A DNA stretch of 64,000 nt from Lacihabitans sp. LS3-19 (GCF_024343575.1 NZ_RJUA01000002.1:310001-374000), one strand, 5' to 3'; positions 17,394 through 26,817 are shown, counted from the stretch's first letter. Numbers and translations are program-made. The notes: generated by a model from the sequence alone, not told the origin.

Positions 17394-17427
17394 TAAATAA
17401 GGCTTTGGGAAACCAAAGCCTTATTTA
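17394..17427. terminator. Bidirectional terminator thrC / glgB
   Basis: Perfect 15-bp stem TAAATAAGGCTTTGG / CCAAAGCCTTATTTA with a GAAA tetraloop, lying between the converging 3' ends of thrC and glgB. The A/T-rich outer stem supplies the U-run on each strand. Confidence 0.9.
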
Positions 17428-17432
17428 TTTCT

Positions 17433-19367
17433 CTATTTTATTATAATCGCTGCAAGAGGCGGCAATGTTATATTAATGGACTGGGCAAATCCATGAGCAG
17501 CAATATCTTCGGTTTTAATATCACTATTTGTCATTCCAGATCCCCAATATTCAGTTTTATCGGAATTGAAAATCTCTGTATATTGTTTGTTTTTAGGAAC
17601 TCCAATTCTATAATTGTGCCTTGGAGCAGGTGTTAAATTGAGAAGTATTAAAACTTCATCATTCAAACCTTTTCTTCTGTAATAAACTACACAATTATCA
17701 GTATCAGTTGTGTCTAACCAATCAAAACCATCCGGGCTAAATTGTTTGTCGAAAAGAGCGGGCTCTGCTCTATACACTTTGTTTAGATCTTGAACTAATC
17801 TATTTACACCTTTATGGCTATCATAATTTAATAAATGCCAATCTAAGCTTTTAAGAAAATTCCACTCTTCTGATTGCCCAAACTCGCCACCCATAAACAT
17901 CAGTTTTGAGCCTGGATGGGTAAACATATAACTGAACAAGACCCTTAAATTTGCAAATTTTTGCCATTCGTCGCCTGGCATTTTATTGAGTAAAGAATGC
18001 TTGCCATAAACAACTTCGTCATGCGAGAGTGGCAACATAAAGTTTTCAGAGAATGCATAAACTGTACTGAAAGTAAGGTCGTTTTGGTGCCATTTTCTGT
18101 ACATTGGGTCTTTTGAGAAATACCTAAGTGTATCATTCATCCAGCCCATCATCCATTTCATTCCAAAGCCCAAACCACCCATAAATGTAGGGCGAGAAAC
18201 GCCAGGGAAAGCAGTAGATTCTTCAGCAATGGTTTGCGTGTCAGGGAAAGAAGAATAGATTTCCTCGTTCAGTTCCTTGAATAATGAAATTACTTCAAGA
18301 TTCTCTCTGCCTCCAAATACATTCGGAATCCACTCTCCATCATTTCTCGAATAGTCACGATATAGCATGGAAGCTACGGCGTCTACTCTTAATCCGTCAG
18401 CATGGTACCTATCTAACCAAAACAAGGCGTTACTTATTAAGAATGAGCGAACCTCATATCTTCCATAATTGAAAATGTAAGATTTCCAGTCTGGATGGTA
18501 TCCTTGGCGTGGATCTTCGTGTTCGTAGAGAGCTGAACCGTCAAATCTGTAAATTCCATGGGCATCATTTGGATAGTGAGAAGGAACCCAGTCCAATATT
18601 ACGCCGATGTCGTTTTTGTGTAATTGCTCCACCAAATACATAAAATCTTGCGGTGAGCCAAACCTACTACTTGCTGCAAAATAACCTGTAATTTGATATC
18701 CCCAAGAAGGTTCGTAAGGATGTTGCATAACAGGCATGAACTCTACATGTGTAAAGCCCATTTCTTTTACATATGGAACCAAAGTGTCGGCTATTTCTCT
18801 ATAGGTCAGTCTTCTATCATGGTCATTAGGGTCTCTTTTCCAAGAACCTATGTGAACTTCATATACCGAACATGGAGCATTTAAGCTATTGGCTGCTTTG
18901 CGTTTTTTCATCCAATCGCTGTCATCCCATTCATACCATGTATCCCAAACTATAGACGCTGTTTTTGGTGATTCTTCCCATTTTAAAGCAAATGGGTCAC
19001 CTTTTTCTAGTTTTTGCCCACCAATATTTGAATCTATGAAATATTTATAGACTGTACCATTGCCGATATTTGCAATCCAACCTTCCCATATTCCAGAGCC
19101 ATCCCATCGAGGCAAAAGCTGATGGCTTTCTCTATTCCAACCGTTAAAATCACCTATTACGGAAACAGACTGAGCATTAGGTGCCCAAACGGAAAAATAA
19201 GTTCCTTCAACATCTTGATTTGCCCTTACATGGGAGCCCAGTTTTTCATACAATCTGAAATGCCTTCCAGATTTAAACAAACCTATATCAAAATCAGTTA
19301 GTAAAGAGAAGGGTTCGACATTTTTAAATTCTATTTTTTCAGGAATGGCTTGCTTTTTTTTGCTCAT
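17433..19367 (-). CDS. glgB: 1,4-alpha-glucan branching enzyme
   Basis: Makes alpha-1,6 branches in glycogen. The 644 residues comprise an N-terminal CBM48 domain (about 50-140; TYFSVWAPNAQSVSVIGDF), the GH13 barrel, and a C-terminal all-beta domain. Catalytic residues are visible: nucleophile Asp329 in GLRVDAVASM, acid/base Glu382 or 383 in AEESTAFPGV, and the transition-state Asp in LSHDEVVYGK. It stands alone; no glgA or glgC is nearby. Confidence 0.97.
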   Translation of the reverse strand: MSKKKQAIPEKIEFKNVEPFSLLTDFDIGLFKSGRHFRLYEKLGSHVRANQDVEGTYFSVWAPNAQSVSVIGDFNGWNRESHQLLPRWDGSGIWEGWIANIGNGTVYKYFIDSNIGGQKLEKGDPFALKWEESPKTASIVWDTWYEWDDSDWMKKRKAANSLNAPCSVYEVHIGSWKRDPNDHDRRLTYREIADTLVPYVKEMGFTHVEFMPVMQHPYEPSWGYQITGYFAASSRFGSPQDFMYLVEQLHKNDIGVILDWVPSHYPNDAHGIYRFDGSALYEHEDPRQGYHPDWKSYIFNYGRYEVRSFLISNALFWLDRYHADGLRVDAVASMLYRDYSRNDGEWIPNVFGGRENLEVISLFKELNEEIYSSFPDTQTIAEESTAFPGVSRPTFMGGLGFGMKWMMGWMNDTLRYFSKDPMYRKWHQNDLTFSTVYAFSENFMLPLSHDEVVYGKHSLLNKMPGDEWQKFANLRVLFSYMFTHPGSKLMFMGGEFGQSEEWNFLKSLDWHLLNYDSHKGVNRLVQDLNKVYRAEPALFDKQFSPDGFDWLDTTDTDNCVVYYRRKGLNDEVLILLNLTPAPRHNYRIGVPKNKQYTEIFNSDKTEYWGSGMTNSDIKTEDIAAHGFAQSINITLPPLAAIIIK

Positions 19368-19549
19368 ATAGGTTAAATTTCAATTTTTGTACAATATTTT
19401 AAAATAATATTTGTTTTCCAAAATACAATTTTGATTTAGCATTAAAAAAAGGTAAGATAGTAGTTTTTTAATAGGTTTTACTTTCTTTTTTTGAAAAATT
19501 TAATAGAATACTTTTAATTAAACTTTTAGTAGAAATAAATGAATTCAAG

Positions 19550-19557
19550 TATTTTTG
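19550..19557 (+). promoter_or_regulatory. STAS-rnz promoter, -7 box
   Basis: TATTTTTG matches TAnnTTTG and lies 25 bases before the STAS-gene ATG in a 215-base gap between divergent genes. No convincing TTTG at -33. Confidence 0.5.
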
Positions 19558-19582
19558 TGCTTTGAATTAGAATAATAATAAA

Positions 19583-19987
19583 ATGGAGATTTTAAAAATT
19601 GAACAATATGTGGTTTTCAAGCCAGAAAGCGAAGATTTTGATGCTACTCTGGCTTCACAAATAGAGAAAAATATTGCAGGAATGTATTCTGCAGAAGGTA
19701 GGATTAACTTTATTATTGACCTTACAAGTGTAAAAGAATTTACTTCGGCAGGTATTGTTTTGTTTAATAAAGTCCAAAAGATTTGCAAAAATGAATCAGG
19801 TTTATTGGTTTTAGTAACAACCGACGACAATTTAATTGACACAATTTCGACGCAAGCAGAAGATTTTTTACTCATTTTACCAAGTCAAGAAGAGGCTATA
19901 GATGCAGTTTTTATGAATGAGTTAGAAAATGATTTCAAAGACGAGCAGGAAGATGAGTTTGGTATGGATGGGGAGAGTGATTATTGA
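19583..19987 (+). CDS. STAS-domain protein
   Basis: A 134-residue cytosolic protein with a STAS fold of the anti-anti-sigma/SpoIIAA type: MEILKIEQYVVFKPES, then IIDLTSVKEFTSAGIVLFNK, where the Ser of FTSAG aligns with the phosphorylatable Ser of SpoIIAA. The C-terminal 25 residues are strongly acidic. Its stop codon overlaps the TTG start of rnz, so the two are translationally coupled. I see no kinase or anti-sigma partner nearby, so a signalling role is only inference. Confidence 0.8.
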   Translation: MEILKIEQYVVFKPESEDFDATLASQIEKNIAGMYSAEGRINFIIDLTSVKEFTSAGIVLFNKVQKICKNESGLLVLVTTDDNLIDTISTQAEDFLLILPSQEEAIDAVFMNELENDFKDEQEDEFGMDGESDY

Positions 19988-20907
19988 AAAACAAAAAAAG
20001 ATTGGAATTTAGAATATTAGGTACTGGTTCGGCGACACCGCAGTTGCAAAGAAATCCTTCAGCATTCACACTTGCTATTGATAATTTCTTGATACTTATT
20101 GATTGCGGTGAGGGTACTCAATATCGACTTCTACAGTATAAAATCAAGTCTTTTCGGATAAAATACATTCTTATAAGCCACTTGCATGGCGACCATTATT
20201 TTGGTTTAATTGGGCTTATAAGTACCATGAATATGCAGAAAAGGAAGGAAACGCTAACGGTTTTTGGTCCTAAAGGTTTAAATGAAATAATAACGCAACA
20301 ATTAAAATATTCTGGATCTATTCTCAACTTTAAACTAGAATTTGTTCAGACTAATTCTGAAAAATTTGAGGAAATATTTTCAGATGATACAATTAAAATT
20401 GATTCCTTTCCATTAAAACACAGAATTGAATGCACTGGTTTTTTGGTTACTAAAAAGAATAGTAAACGGAAAATAATTGCAGACAAACTTCCTCCAAACT
20501 TCCCAATTCCTTTTTATCGATTATTAAAAGATGGATTTGATGTGAATGATGAGCTAAATGGAGAAGTTTATAAAAACTCTGAATACACAACCGAAGGGTC
20601 AAACGAAAAGAAATTTGCCTATTGCTCAGATACAATTTTCGACAAATCTGTAGTTAAATATGTAAAAAATGCAGATTTATTATATCACGAATCAACATTT
20701 ACCACAGAATTAGAAAATAGAGCTCAAGCAACTTTTCATTCTACAGCGGCACAAGCTGCTCAGATAGCTACTTTGGCCAAAGTTGGGCAATTAGTAATTG
20801 GTCATTTTTCTTCCAGATACAAAACCGAGGAGCTTTTTCTTGAAGAAGCAAAAGCGGTTTTTTCTCAAACTGCCCTTGCAGAAGAGGGTAAAAATTTCAT
20901 TATTTAA
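19984..20907 (+). CDS. rnz: Ribonuclease Z
   Basis: Metallo-beta-lactamase-fold endonuclease that trims tRNA 3' ends. The 307 residues start RLEFRILGTGSATPQLQRNP; the zinc motif HLHGDH is at residues 66-71, and the late His is in LVIGHFSSRYK. The start is taken as TTG at 19984, because no ATG lies ahead of the conserved LGTGSATP block; the codon overlaps the TGA of the STAS gene. Confidence 0.93.
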   Translation: MKNKKRLEFRILGTGSATPQLQRNPSAFTLAIDNFLILIDCGEGTQYRLLQYKIKSFRIKYILISHLHGDHYFGLIGLISTMNMQKRKETLTVFGPKGLNEIITQQLKYSGSILNFKLEFVQTNSEKFEEIFSDDTIKIDSFPLKHRIECTGFLVTKKNSKRKIIADKLPPNFPIPFYRLLKDGFDVNDELNGEVYKNSEYTTEGSNEKKFAYCSDTIFDKSVVKYVKNADLLYHESTFTTELENRAQATFHSTAAQAAQIATLAKVGQLVIGHFSSRYKTEELFLEEAKAVFSQTALAEEGKNFII

Positions 20908-20991
20908 GTATTTTATATAATTTTTATTATTGATTAAACAATTTTGAAATTTATTAACCTATAAAGTCTATGAATTTAGTAGAGTAATAAA

Positions 20992-20999
20992 TATCTTTG
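20992..20999 (+). promoter_or_regulatory. Sulfate-assimilation operon promoter, -7 box
   Basis: TATCTTTG is a perfect TAnnTTTG box 23 bases before the sulfite reductase ATG. It is the only good promoter match ahead of the cluster. No clear TTTG at -33. Confidence 0.6.
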
Positions 21000-21022
21000 A
21001 AAAAAATAATTGGAATCGATCA

Positions 21023-23101
21023 ATGAAGAGTTTCAGAACAGAGTTAGAAAATCCCCTTGTTGAACAAGATATTTTAGATTTAGAGCGAAAAATAAGACTT
21101 TTTCAAGAGGGTGAAATCCATGAGGATAAATTTAGAAGTCTTAGATTAGCACGAGGTGTTTATGGCCAAAGGCAGTCAGGAGTTCAAATGATAAGAATTA
21201 AATTGCCTTATGGTAAAATGACTTTTAAGCAATGGAAGAGGATTGCTGACGTATCTGATGAATATTCCACTGGAAATCTGCATTTAACAACCCGTCAGGA
21301 TGTTCAGATTCACTTTGTGAGCTTAGATCGTACGCCTGAATTGTGGCATACGCTTGAACAAGATAATGTAACCTTAAGAGAAGCATGCGGGAATACTGTA
21401 AGAAATGTTACAGCTTCTGTTACAGCTGGTATTGATCCAAATGAGCCTTTTGATGTTTCTCCTTATGCTCAGGCAGTTTTTGAATATTTTTTAAGAAATC
21501 CTATCTGCCAAGAAATGGGCAGGAAAATTAAAATGTCTTTCTCCAATACTGAAGAAGACACAGCTTTGGCATTTATACATGACATGGGTTTTTTGCCTAA
21601 AATAGAAAATGGAAAAAGAGGCTTTAAAACTTTTGTGGCAGGTGGATTGGGTGCTCAACCTCGCATGGCTGATTTAGCTTATGAGTTTTTGCCTGAAAAT
21701 CAACTAATTCCATTTATTGAAGCAGTATTACGTGTTTTTGATAGACATGGTGAAAGGAATTCTAGGAGCAAGGCCAGAATGAAGTTTTTAGTTCAAAAAA
21801 TTGGCTTTGATACTTTTATGGAGCTTGTGAAAGAAGAGCAGAAAGCTTTAAAAAATACAAGTTTTGAAATTGAAACTGCAGGTTTTGATGGAAATGAGAA
21901 AGTAGAAATTAAAGAAGTATTACCTGAAGATTTGCAAAAGTTTGAACTTTGGAAAAATACCAACGTTTTCGAACAGAAGCAAAAAGGGAATTTTGGTGTT
22001 TACGTTAGAATTCCTTTAGGAAATATATCGAGCGATGATTCTAGAACTTTGGTTTCGGATTTAAGTGGATTTGTTGGAGACGATATTCGTGTCACTATAA
22101 ATCAGGGTTTGATGTTTAGAAATGTACCAAAAGCTAACTTGCCTTTTGTTTTTAACACACTAAATAAAATTGGATTGGCAAATCCTGGGGCAAATAGCGT
22201 TGCAAATATTACTGCTTGTCCTGGAACTGATACTTGTAATTTGGCAATTTCGGATAGTACTAGTATTACTTATGAATTTGAAAAAGTGATTGACCAAGAA
22301 TTCCCAGACTTGGTTAAAAATAATGACATTAAAATCAAAATATCTGGTTGTATGAACTCGTGTGGACAGCACGGAATGGCCAATATTGGTTTTCATGGTA
22401 GTTCATTAAAATCTGCTGATAAGAAAGTTTTGCCTGCACTACAAGTTTTGTTAGGTGGTGGTTCTTTGGGAGATGGATATGGCAGAGCTGCGGAAAAAGT
22501 GATTAAAGTGCCTTCGAAAAGGGGTCCTGATGTTTTAAGGCTATTGTTTAGAGACTATCAGGAAACTAGAATTGAAGGAGAATACTTTAATGATTTTTTT
22601 GAAAGAAAAGGCAAAAACTATTTCTATGAATTATTGAAGCCTTTGGCAAGTTTAGATAGCTTAGTTCCTACAGATTTTGTGGATTGGGGGCAAGAAGTTT
22701 CATTTGAAACGGCCATAGGAATTGGTGAATGTGCGGGAGTAATGATAGACTTGGTGGGCACATTGTTTCTTGAAGCTCAAGAAAAGTTAGAGGACGCAAA
22801 AGCTGTGTTTGGAAAAAGCCAATGGGCGGATGCCATTTATTTGGCATACAGTGCTCAGGTCAATGCAGCAAAGGCTTTACTTTTAGATATTGATGTCAAT
22901 TGTAATACCCAAATGAAAGTGATTTCGGAGTTTACTAAAAACTTTGATGCTAATTTTGAAGAGAAAATTTTAAGATTAAACAAAGTAGAACCTAGTAAAG
23001 ATTTCGCTTTGGATTATATAAATGATGCGAACCTTTTCTGTGAAGAAACAGAGAAAAGAAGGGAGAATTTGAAAAAAGAAGAAGTATTAAACAATGCCTA
23101 A
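21023..23101 (+). CDS. Ferredoxin-type nitrite/sulfite reductase with C-terminal HEPN-like domain
   Basis: Siroheme and [4Fe-4S] enzyme that reduces sulfite to sulfide with six electrons. Two half-domain pairs are followed by the cluster Cys: Cys399 and Cys405 in ACPGTDTC, Cys443 and Cys447 in GCMNSC. Sulfite reductase rather than nitrite reductase is chosen because cysH, cysD and cysN follow. Residues from about 570 to 692 are extra: a helical block with DAIYLAYSAQVNAAKALL, which resembles a HEPN fold. It overlaps the next gene by 8 bases. Confidence 0.9.
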   Translation: MKSFRTELENPLVEQDILDLERKIRLFQEGEIHEDKFRSLRLARGVYGQRQSGVQMIRIKLPYGKMTFKQWKRIADVSDEYSTGNLHLTTRQDVQIHFVSLDRTPELWHTLEQDNVTLREACGNTVRNVTASVTAGIDPNEPFDVSPYAQAVFEYFLRNPICQEMGRKIKMSFSNTEEDTALAFIHDMGFLPKIENGKRGFKTFVAGGLGAQPRMADLAYEFLPENQLIPFIEAVLRVFDRHGERNSRSKARMKFLVQKIGFDTFMELVKEEQKALKNTSFEIETAGFDGNEKVEIKEVLPEDLQKFELWKNTNVFEQKQKGNFGVYVRIPLGNISSDDSRTLVSDLSGFVGDDIRVTINQGLMFRNVPKANLPFVFNTLNKIGLANPGANSVANITACPGTDTCNLAISDSTSITYEFEKVIDQEFPDLVKNNDIKIKISGCMNSCGQHGMANIGFHGSSLKSADKKVLPALQVLLGGGSLGDGYGRAAEKVIKVPSKRGPDVLRLLFRDYQETRIEGEYFNDFFERKGKNYFYELLKPLASLDSLVPTDFVDWGQEVSFETAIGIGECAGVMIDLVGTLFLEAQEKLEDAKAVFGKSQWADAIYLAYSAQVNAAKALLLDIDVNCNTQMKVISEFTKNFDANFEEKILRLNKVEPSKDFALDYINDANLFCEETEKRRENLKKEEVLNNA

Positions 23102-23873
23102 TCTTAATAAAATACCTCAATTGACGCTTGTCGGTGCTGGGCCTGGTGATCCTGAACTGATAACACTAAAGGCGATCAACGCTTTGAGAAATGCGGATGT
23201 GGTACTTTTTGATGCTTTGGCCAATGAGGAATTGTTGGAATATTGTCACCCACTTTGTGAAAAAATATATGTTGGTAAAAGAGGGCATAAAAAAGGAATT
23301 ACGCAAGACAGTATCAATTTTTTGATTGCCGAAAAAGCCTATGAAAAAGGACATGTAGTCCGCCTAAAAGGTGGAGATTCTTTTGTGTTTGGACGTGGAA
23401 TGGAGGAAATAGAATTTGCAACATTGAGAGGGATCAAGTGTTCTTATGTTCCAGGTATTTCATCTGTTTTTTCAGGTGGAAATTTCTTGATTCCCTTGAC
23501 AGATAGGAGAGTTAGCGATGGTTTTTGGGTAATAACAGGCCATAAATCTGACAAAAGTTTTGCAAAGGACTTAGAATTAGCCGTAAAATCAAATTCTACG
23601 ATCATTTTGTTGATGGCTATGTCTAAGTTGGAATTTATAGCCAAACAGTATGCTGATGCAAATAGAGCCGAAATACCAGTTTGTATTATTCAAAATGCAA
23701 GTACAGCTAAAGAAAAAATGGTAATAGGGAAAGTGGGGCAATTGGCGAATATGGCTTTTGAAAATAACTTATCAAATCCTGCCATTATCATTATTGGTGA
23801 AGTTGTGAATTACAGTAAATATAGTCAAATGGATTATTCAAAAATCAGTTTAGAAGTAGAATTAGCTTCTTAA
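23094..23873 (+). CDS. cobA: Uroporphyrinogen-III C-methyltransferase
   Basis: SAM-dependent SUMT that makes precorrin-2, the first step toward siroheme, the cofactor of the sulfite reductase just upstream. The 259 residues show LVGAGPGDPELITLKAI at the start, VRLKGGDSFVFGRGMEE (SAM site, about residue 88) and a C-terminal PAIIIIGEVV. It overlaps the upstream gene by 8 bases. No dehydrogenase/ferrochelatase partner is fused or nearby, so siroheme must be finished by a gene elsewhere. Confidence 0.94.
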   Translation: MPNLNKIPQLTLVGAGPGDPELITLKAINALRNADVVLFDALANEELLEYCHPLCEKIYVGKRGHKKGITQDSINFLIAEKAYEKGHVVRLKGGDSFVFGRGMEEIEFATLRGIKCSYVPGISSVFSGGNFLIPLTDRRVSDGFWVITGHKSDKSFAKDLELAVKSNSTIILLMAMSKLEFIAKQYADANRAEIPVCIIQNASTAKEKMVIGKVGQLANMAFENNLSNPAIIIIGEVVNYSKYSQMDYSKISLEVELAS

Positions 23874-23879
23874 ATAGTT

Positions 23880-23887
23880 TAATTTTG
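23880..23887 (+). promoter_or_regulatory. Candidate internal promoter before cysH
   Basis: TAATTTTG fits TAnnTTTG in the 31-base gap between the SUMT gene and cysH, 17 bases before the ATG. It may allow separate expression of cysH-cysD-cysN; AT-rich chance matches are common, so support is modest. Confidence 0.35.
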
Positions 23888-23904
23888 CATTTTATTTTAA
23901 GAAT

Positions 23905-24585
23905 ATGATTGAAATATTAGAAGGGTTTGATTTAGTAGATTCTTTGAAATTTGTAAGCAAGAAATTTCCGGGGAAAGTGGTTTTTTCTACTTCTTTCGGG
24001 CAAGAAGATCAAGTTATAACTGATGCTATTTTTAAAAATAACATAAATATTAAAGTTTTTACTTTGGATACGGGCAGACTTTTTCCAGAAACTTATGAGT
24101 TGATGGACAAAACAAAAGCTAGATATAAAAAGTCGTTTGAAACTTATTTTCCAGAAAATGAAAAAGTTGAAACTTTGGTAAAAGAAAAAGGATTCAATTC
24201 TTTTTACGAATCAGTTGAAAACCGTAAGGAATGCTGCAATATCCGCAAGATAATAGGATTGAAACGAGCATTGAAAGGGAATGAGGTTTGGATAACTGGT
24301 TTACGAGCTGAACAATCCGAAAATAGAAGTAGTATGGCCATTTGGGAGTTTGATGAAGGGAACAATATTCATAAGTTCAATCCTTTGGTTCATTGGTCTG
24401 CTTCTAAAATGGAAGAATATTTAGAAGAAAACAATGTTCCACAAAATGTATTGCATAAAAAAGGCTTTGTAAGTATAGGTTGCCAACCTTGCACGCGAGC
24501 TATTGAAGTAGGAGAGCATCCGAGAGCTGGTAGATGGTGGTGGGAAGAATCCCAAAAAGAGTGCGGATTGCACGCCGTAAAATAA
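23905..24585 (+). CDS. cysH: Phosphoadenylyl/adenylyl-sulfate reductase
   Basis: Reduces activated sulfate (APS or PAPS) to sulfite with thioredoxin. The 226 residues have the PP-loop-like STSFGQEDQV, the four cluster Cys (Cys110-Cys111 in KECCNIRK, Cys193 and Cys196 in IGCQPCTR) and the catalytic Cys220 in KECGLHAV. The four-Cys cluster motif favours APS as substrate (APR type); no APS kinase gene is adjacent, which agrees. Confidence 0.94.
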   Translation: MIEILEGFDLVDSLKFVSKKFPGKVVFSTSFGQEDQVITDAIFKNNINIKVFTLDTGRLFPETYELMDKTKARYKKSFETYFPENEKVETLVKEKGFNSFYESVENRKECCNIRKIIGLKRALKGNEVWITGLRAEQSENRSSMAIWEFDEGNNIHKFNPLVHWSASKMEEYLEENNVPQNVLHKKGFVSIGCQPCTRAIEVGEHPRAGRWWWEESQKECGLHAVK

Positions 24586-24609
24586 TTTGCTTAGATTTTT
24601 AGAAATAAT

Positions 24610-25512
24610 ATGAATATAAATAAACAATTTCCGAGAGCTTTAGAAGACGAAGCGATTTTTATTTTGAGAGAAGTTGCAGCTCAATTTGAGAAACCAGCTC
24701 TACTTTTTTCTGGAGGTAAAGATTCGATAACTTTGGTTAGATTAGCTCAAAAAGCATTTTTTCCAGGCAAAATTCCATTTCCTTTGGTACATGTAGATAC
24801 TGGGCATAATTTTCCTGAAACGATAAGTTTTAGAGATGAATTGGCAAAGCAATTGGGCGTTGAGCTTATTGTAAGAAATGTGGAAGACTCTATAAAAGCA
24901 GGGAAAGCAAAAGAAGAAACAGGTAAATATGCTAGCCGAAATGCTTTGCAAACCGTGACACTTTTAGATACTATCGAAGAGTTTAAGTTTGATGCATGCA
25001 TTGGTGGAGCCAGAAGAGACGAAGAAAAAGCAAGGGCTAAAGAGCGTATTTTCTCAGTTAGAAATGATTTTGGCGAATGGGACGCAAAAAAACAAAGACC
25101 TGAGCTTTTTGATATGCTTAATGGAAAAATTGAAATGGGCGAAAACGTAAGAGTTTTCCCGATTTCAAACTGGACAGAATTAGACGTTTGGAATTATATT
25201 AAAGCTGAAAACTTAGCCATTCCTTCTATTTATTTTGCACACGAAAGAGAGGTTTTTGATAGAGACGGCATGATTTGGTCTGATTCTGAATTTATTAATA
25301 AAAGTCAGGACGAGGTCCCTTACAAAAGGATTGTAAGGTTTAGGACAGTAGGAGACATGACATGTACGGCGGCGGTTTCGTCAGAAGCGGATAACATAGA
25401 TACAATTATTGAAGAAATTTTAGAGGCCGAGATTTCGGAACGTGGTGCGAGAATCGACGATAAACGCTCGGAAGCTGCAATGGAAAAACGTAAACAACAA
25501 GGATATTTTTAA
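24610..25512 (+). CDS. cysD: Sulfate adenylyltransferase subunit 2
   Basis: ATP-sulfurylase catalytic subunit that forms APS from sulfate and ATP. The 300 residues carry the PP-loop SGGKDS at 34-39, the VHVDTGHNFPETISFRDE block, and the CysD block IGGARRDEEKARAKER. It is followed three bases later by cysN, its regulatory GTPase partner. Confidence 0.97.
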   Translation: MNINKQFPRALEDEAIFILREVAAQFEKPALLFSGGKDSITLVRLAQKAFFPGKIPFPLVHVDTGHNFPETISFRDELAKQLGVELIVRNVEDSIKAGKAKEETGKYASRNALQTVTLLDTIEEFKFDACIGGARRDEEKARAKERIFSVRNDFGEWDAKKQRPELFDMLNGKIEMGENVRVFPISNWTELDVWNYIKAENLAIPSIYFAHEREVFDRDGMIWSDSEFINKSQDEVPYKRIVRFRTVGDMTCTAAVSSEADNIDTIIEEILEAEISERGARIDDKRSEAAMEKRKQQGYF

Positions 25513-25515
25513 ATT

Positions 25516-26766
25516 ATGGATATATTAAGAATCGCAACCGCAGGCTCTGTGGATGATGGAAAAAGTACATTGATAGGTCGTTTGTTGTTTGAGACTCAGT
25601 CTATCACCAAAGATAAGATAGAGGCTTTGAAAACTGCCAGCCAAAGAAAAGGTCTTGATTTTGTGGATTTATCCTTACTAACAGACGGATTAATTGCCGA
25701 GAGAGAGCAAGGTATTACAATTGATGTAGCACATATTTATTTTAATACGCCTACTCGCAAATATATCATTGCAGACACTCCAGGCCATTTTGAATATACC
25801 AGAAACATGGTTACTGGAGCTTCAAATGCTTCTGTTTCTATTATCTTGATAGATGCAAGAAATGGGGTAGGAGAGCAAACCAGAAGGCATTTTTATATTT
25901 CTTCACTTTTAGAAATAAAAAATGTTGTGGTGGCAGTAAATAAAATGGATTTGGTGGATTATGACGAAAATAGATTCAACGAGATCAAAAGTGATTTTTT
26001 TGAGCTTTCCGATAAAGTAAGAAAACCCAATCAGAACATTACTTTTATTCCTATTTCATCACTTTATGGTGAGAATATAGTGACACAATCAGAAAAAATG
26101 AATTGGTACGAAGGCAATTCTTTATTGCAAATATTAGAAGGAATAGCACCTGAAGATATTGATGCTGAGGTTTTACCTTTTAGATTTCCTGTTCAACAAG
26201 TTATTAGACCTAAATCCGAAGAATACCATGATTTTAGAGGATATGCTGGGAAAATTGCCTCAGGTCAAATAAATAAAGGCGATTTGGTAACTGCCTTGCC
26301 AAGTCAGCAAATTAGTAAGGTTAAAGAAATTTTAAAGTATGATTTATCTTTAAATTCTGCTCATCAAACCGAGTCTGTTGTAATCACTTTGGAAGATGAT
26401 ATTGATATTAGCAGAGGAAATATGCTTGTAAAAGTTGGGGAGCAACCCGAACTGAAGAAGCAAATTGATGCTAAAATATGCTGGATGGATACAGATGCCA
26501 TGAAAATTGGTAAAACGTATTTGATTCAACATGGTGTAAATCGTGTAAAAGCAAAGATTTCTGCAATAAATTCACGGCTTGAAATCTCTACTTTTGAAGA
26601 GTCCGAAAATGTGGACGAATTAAATCTAAATCAGATTGGTGTTGTTTCTTTTAAACTGGGAGGATTTGTTTTTTCAGATAATTTCGAAGCCAATCCTGCC
26701 AATGGTGCTTTTATTATTATTGACGAATTCAATAATAATACGGTAGGTGTAGGATTTGTATTATAG
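25516..26766 (+). CDS. cysN: Sulfate adenylyltransferase subunit 1 (GTPase)
   Basis: EF-Tu-like GTPase that drives APS synthesis with CysD. The 416 residues show G1 GSVDDGKSTLIGRLL (10-24), G2 EREQGITIDVAHIYF, G3 DTPGHFEYTRNM and G4 NKMDLVD, then beta-barrel domains. It stops without a fused CysC (APS kinase) domain, consistent with an APS-reducing pathway. A clear terminator follows at 26792. Confidence 0.97.
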   Translation: MDILRIATAGSVDDGKSTLIGRLLFETQSITKDKIEALKTASQRKGLDFVDLSLLTDGLIAEREQGITIDVAHIYFNTPTRKYIIADTPGHFEYTRNMVTGASNASVSIILIDARNGVGEQTRRHFYISSLLEIKNVVVAVNKMDLVDYDENRFNEIKSDFFELSDKVRKPNQNITFIPISSLYGENIVTQSEKMNWYEGNSLLQILEGIAPEDIDAEVLPFRFPVQQVIRPKSEEYHDFRGYAGKIASGQINKGDLVTALPSQQISKVKEILKYDLSLNSAHQTESVVITLEDDIDISRGNMLVKVGEQPELKKQIDAKICWMDTDAMKIGKTYLIQHGVNRVKAKISAINSRLEISTFEESENVDELNLNQIGVVSFKLGGFVFSDNFEANPANGAFIIIDEFNNNTVGVGFVL

Positions 26767-26791
26767 TTTAGGGGTATAATAATTCACAATT

Positions 26792-26817
26792 AAGACGACT
26801 TTAGTCGTCTTTTTTTA
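26792..26817 (+). terminator. Terminator of the sulfate-assimilation cluster
   Basis: AAGACGACT / AGTCGTCTT stem (GACGAC core, TTTA loop) followed by seven T, 26 bases after the cysN stop. Confidence 0.9.

Noticed and set aside
22715-23098. HEPN toxin hidden at the end of the sulfite reductase
   Set aside because: No Arg-x4-His motif and no antitoxin gene; it is part of one enzyme frame.
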